Origin: Alphaproteobacteria bacterium
GTDB taxonomy: Bacteria > Myxococcota_A > UBA796 > GCA-2862545
NCBI GenBank assembly: GCA_020632915.1
Contig: JACKEP010000009.1
Location: 62,001-126,000 of the forward strand
DNA: 64,000 nucleotides
Reading direction: 5' to 3'
Below the pieces are notes generated by a model. That model did no database searches, was not told the origin of the DNA, and was given only the letters and a program-made list of their open reading frames with translations. Positions 63,053 to 64,000 of the stretch are shown piece after piece (the stretch's first letter is position 1; every line of letters begins with the position of its first letter). Made by a program: the position numbers and the translations under genes.

Positions 63053-64000
63053 ATGCGCCACGTCCCTGTTTGCTCCGCGATCGCCGCGCTGACCGTCACC
63101 GCCTGCACGCCCGACGCCGTCGACGCCACGCCCCAGACGCCGCCCTACACCGTGCCCGACGGGAGCCTCGCGGGCCTGTACGACCCGGACGGCCTCCCGT
63201 CGACGTTCCCCGATCTGGCCCAGACCGTGCCCGACGGCACCACGTCCACAGGGCTGCGCGTGCGGCTGCGCGAGGGCGCCCGCGGCTGGCTCGACGACGC
63301 GCTGCCGGACGGCTTCGACCTGGTGGAGACGCTGGAGGAGCTCGACGGCTTCGGGCTCACGGCGGGGGTGGTCCTCGGCTTCCCCACCGAGCCCGCAGCG
63401 GACGTGATCGACGCGGTGCGGTTCCTCGACGCCGACGGTCAGGACGTGGGCTTCGAGACCTGGTGGACCGACGAGGGGCGCACCGCCGTGCTCGAGCCCC
63501 TCTTCCCCCTCACCCCCGACGCCGACTACGCCGTCGTCGTGCCCGCGGGCTCCGTCGACGTCGACGGCACCCCCTACGCGGCCAGCGTGCCCCTGCACGA
63601 CGCCCTGTTCGGCGATCGGGAGGACCTCGACGCCGTGTCGGCAGCGTGGTCCCCGATCCTCGCCGCGGCGGGCCTGTCCGCCGACAGCGTGGTCCACGGC
63701 ACGGTGTTCCACACCCAGTCCGTCGGGACCCAGGACGCCGAGGTGGTCGCGCTGCTCCACGAGCGCTCCCCCCAGCTCGTCCGCAACGGTCCGTGCGTGT
63801 ACGACGGCACGATCACGACGTGCCCCGCCACGCTGGAGGTCGCCGACGTGGTGGGCGCCGACCGCCACCTCGACGCCGACGAGGTGCCCACGGTGCAGCG
63901 CACCTACACCCTCGAGGTCGACGTCCACCTGCCCGGCCGCGGCGACGCCGGTCCCTACCGCACGCTGGTCTACGGCCACGGGCTCGCCGGCGACAAGGGC
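63053..64000 (+). CDS. lipase-like lipoprotein, N-terminal part
   Basis: A lipoprotein cut by the window edge; 316 residues are present with no stop. The signal peptide has a lipobox VTACTPDAV. The early domain has repeated beta segments with DADGQDVGFETWW and TPDADYAVVVPAGSVDVDG, similar in layout to the 'bacterial virulence factor lipase N-terminal' family. The end reads YRTLVYGHGLAGDKG, a typical start of the hydrolase part (the oxyanion-hole GHG). The nucleophile lies beyond the window. ATG 63053 follows the MazG-like gene by 7 bases. Confidence 0.72.
   Translation, partial: MRHVPVCSAIAALTVTACTPDAVDATPQTPPYTVPDGSLAGLYDPDGLPSTFPDLAQTVPDGTTSTGLRVRLREGARGWLDDALPDGFDLVETLEELDGFGLTAGVVLGFPTEPAADVIDAVRFLDADGQDVGFETWWTDEGRTAVLEPLFPLTPDADYAVVVPAGSVDVDGTPYAASVPLHDALFGDREDLDAVSAAWSPILAAAGLSADSVVHGTVFHTQSVGTQDAEVVALLHERSPQLVRNGPCVYDGTITTCPATLEVADVVGADRHLDADEVPTVQRTYTLEVDVHLPGRGDAGPYRTLVYGHGLAGDKG

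Overview
The window is very GC-rich and almost fully coding. It holds 53 protein genes, of which the first and last are cut by the window edges. I see no tRNA, rRNA, CRISPR array, insertion sequence or phage gene. No stretch without a gene exceeds about 230 bases. The gene mix suggests a Gram-negative, Myxococcota-like (former deltaproteobacterial) chromosome: Mla lipid-transport genes, many lipoproteins with Asp/Thr-rich linkers, secreted seven-repeat FG-GAP propeller proteins, a eukaryote-type Ser/Thr kinase with a periplasmic C-terminus, an NtrC-type regulator, a giant TPR protein and many GTG starts. The phylum is an inference; no rRNA is present to confirm it. Layout, left to right. 1-7553: the 5' part of dnaE, a truncated globin, a Ser-hydrolase esterase, a Slt-type lytic transglycosylase, a DUF4340-like membrane protein, grpE and a TPR membrane protein. 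7678-10023: an ECF sigma factor, its HxxxCxxC anti-sigma factor and a bactofilin-like repeat membrane protein, in one operon. 10040-19094 (minus strand): mlaE-mlaF-mlaD, where MlaD carries an extra beta-rich domain, then a 1695-residue TPR protein and a thioredoxin-like lipoprotein. 20444-25546: an operon of four lipoproteins, two CRTAC1-like propellers, an unknown one and an M15 peptidase. 25503-35067: the most interesting block. A tripartite exporter operon (HlyD, two ATPases, two permeases) diverges from a tolC-histidine kinase-NtrC regulator operon. The 226-base gap between them holds two oppositely oriented, identical 16-base sigma-54 type promoters and, between them, a perfect 20-base palindrome that looks like the enhancer site. 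35124-40126: a third CRTAC1-like lipoprotein, then pheS-pheT, where PheT lacks the tRNA-binding EMAP-like domain. 40247-46058: a hotdog-fold protein, a vWA lipoprotein, a MOSC protein and a HerA-like ATPase. 46174-51119: hemE-hemH, a Ser/Thr kinase and hemC on the opposite strand. 51259-58367: a GT-C glycosyltransferase, a sulfatase-family enzyme, a fatty-acid-hydroxylase-like protein, a TPR-like protein, dus and a PlsC-like acyltransferase. 58398-64000: an unknown gene with a START-like protein, a GNAT acetyltransferase, a TPM-domain protein, a Tim44-like zinc-ribbon protein, a MazG-like pyrophosphohydrolase and the start of a lipase-like lipoprotein. Genes within operons are tightly packed: fourteen junctions use 4-base ATGA/GTGA overlaps, and several convergent pairs overlap or nearly touch. 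Two recurring themes are envelope maintenance (lytic transglycosylase, Mla, lipoproteins, surface glycan and lipid enzymes) and heme synthesis. The divergent exporter and two-component locus is the clearest self-contained regulatory system in the window.
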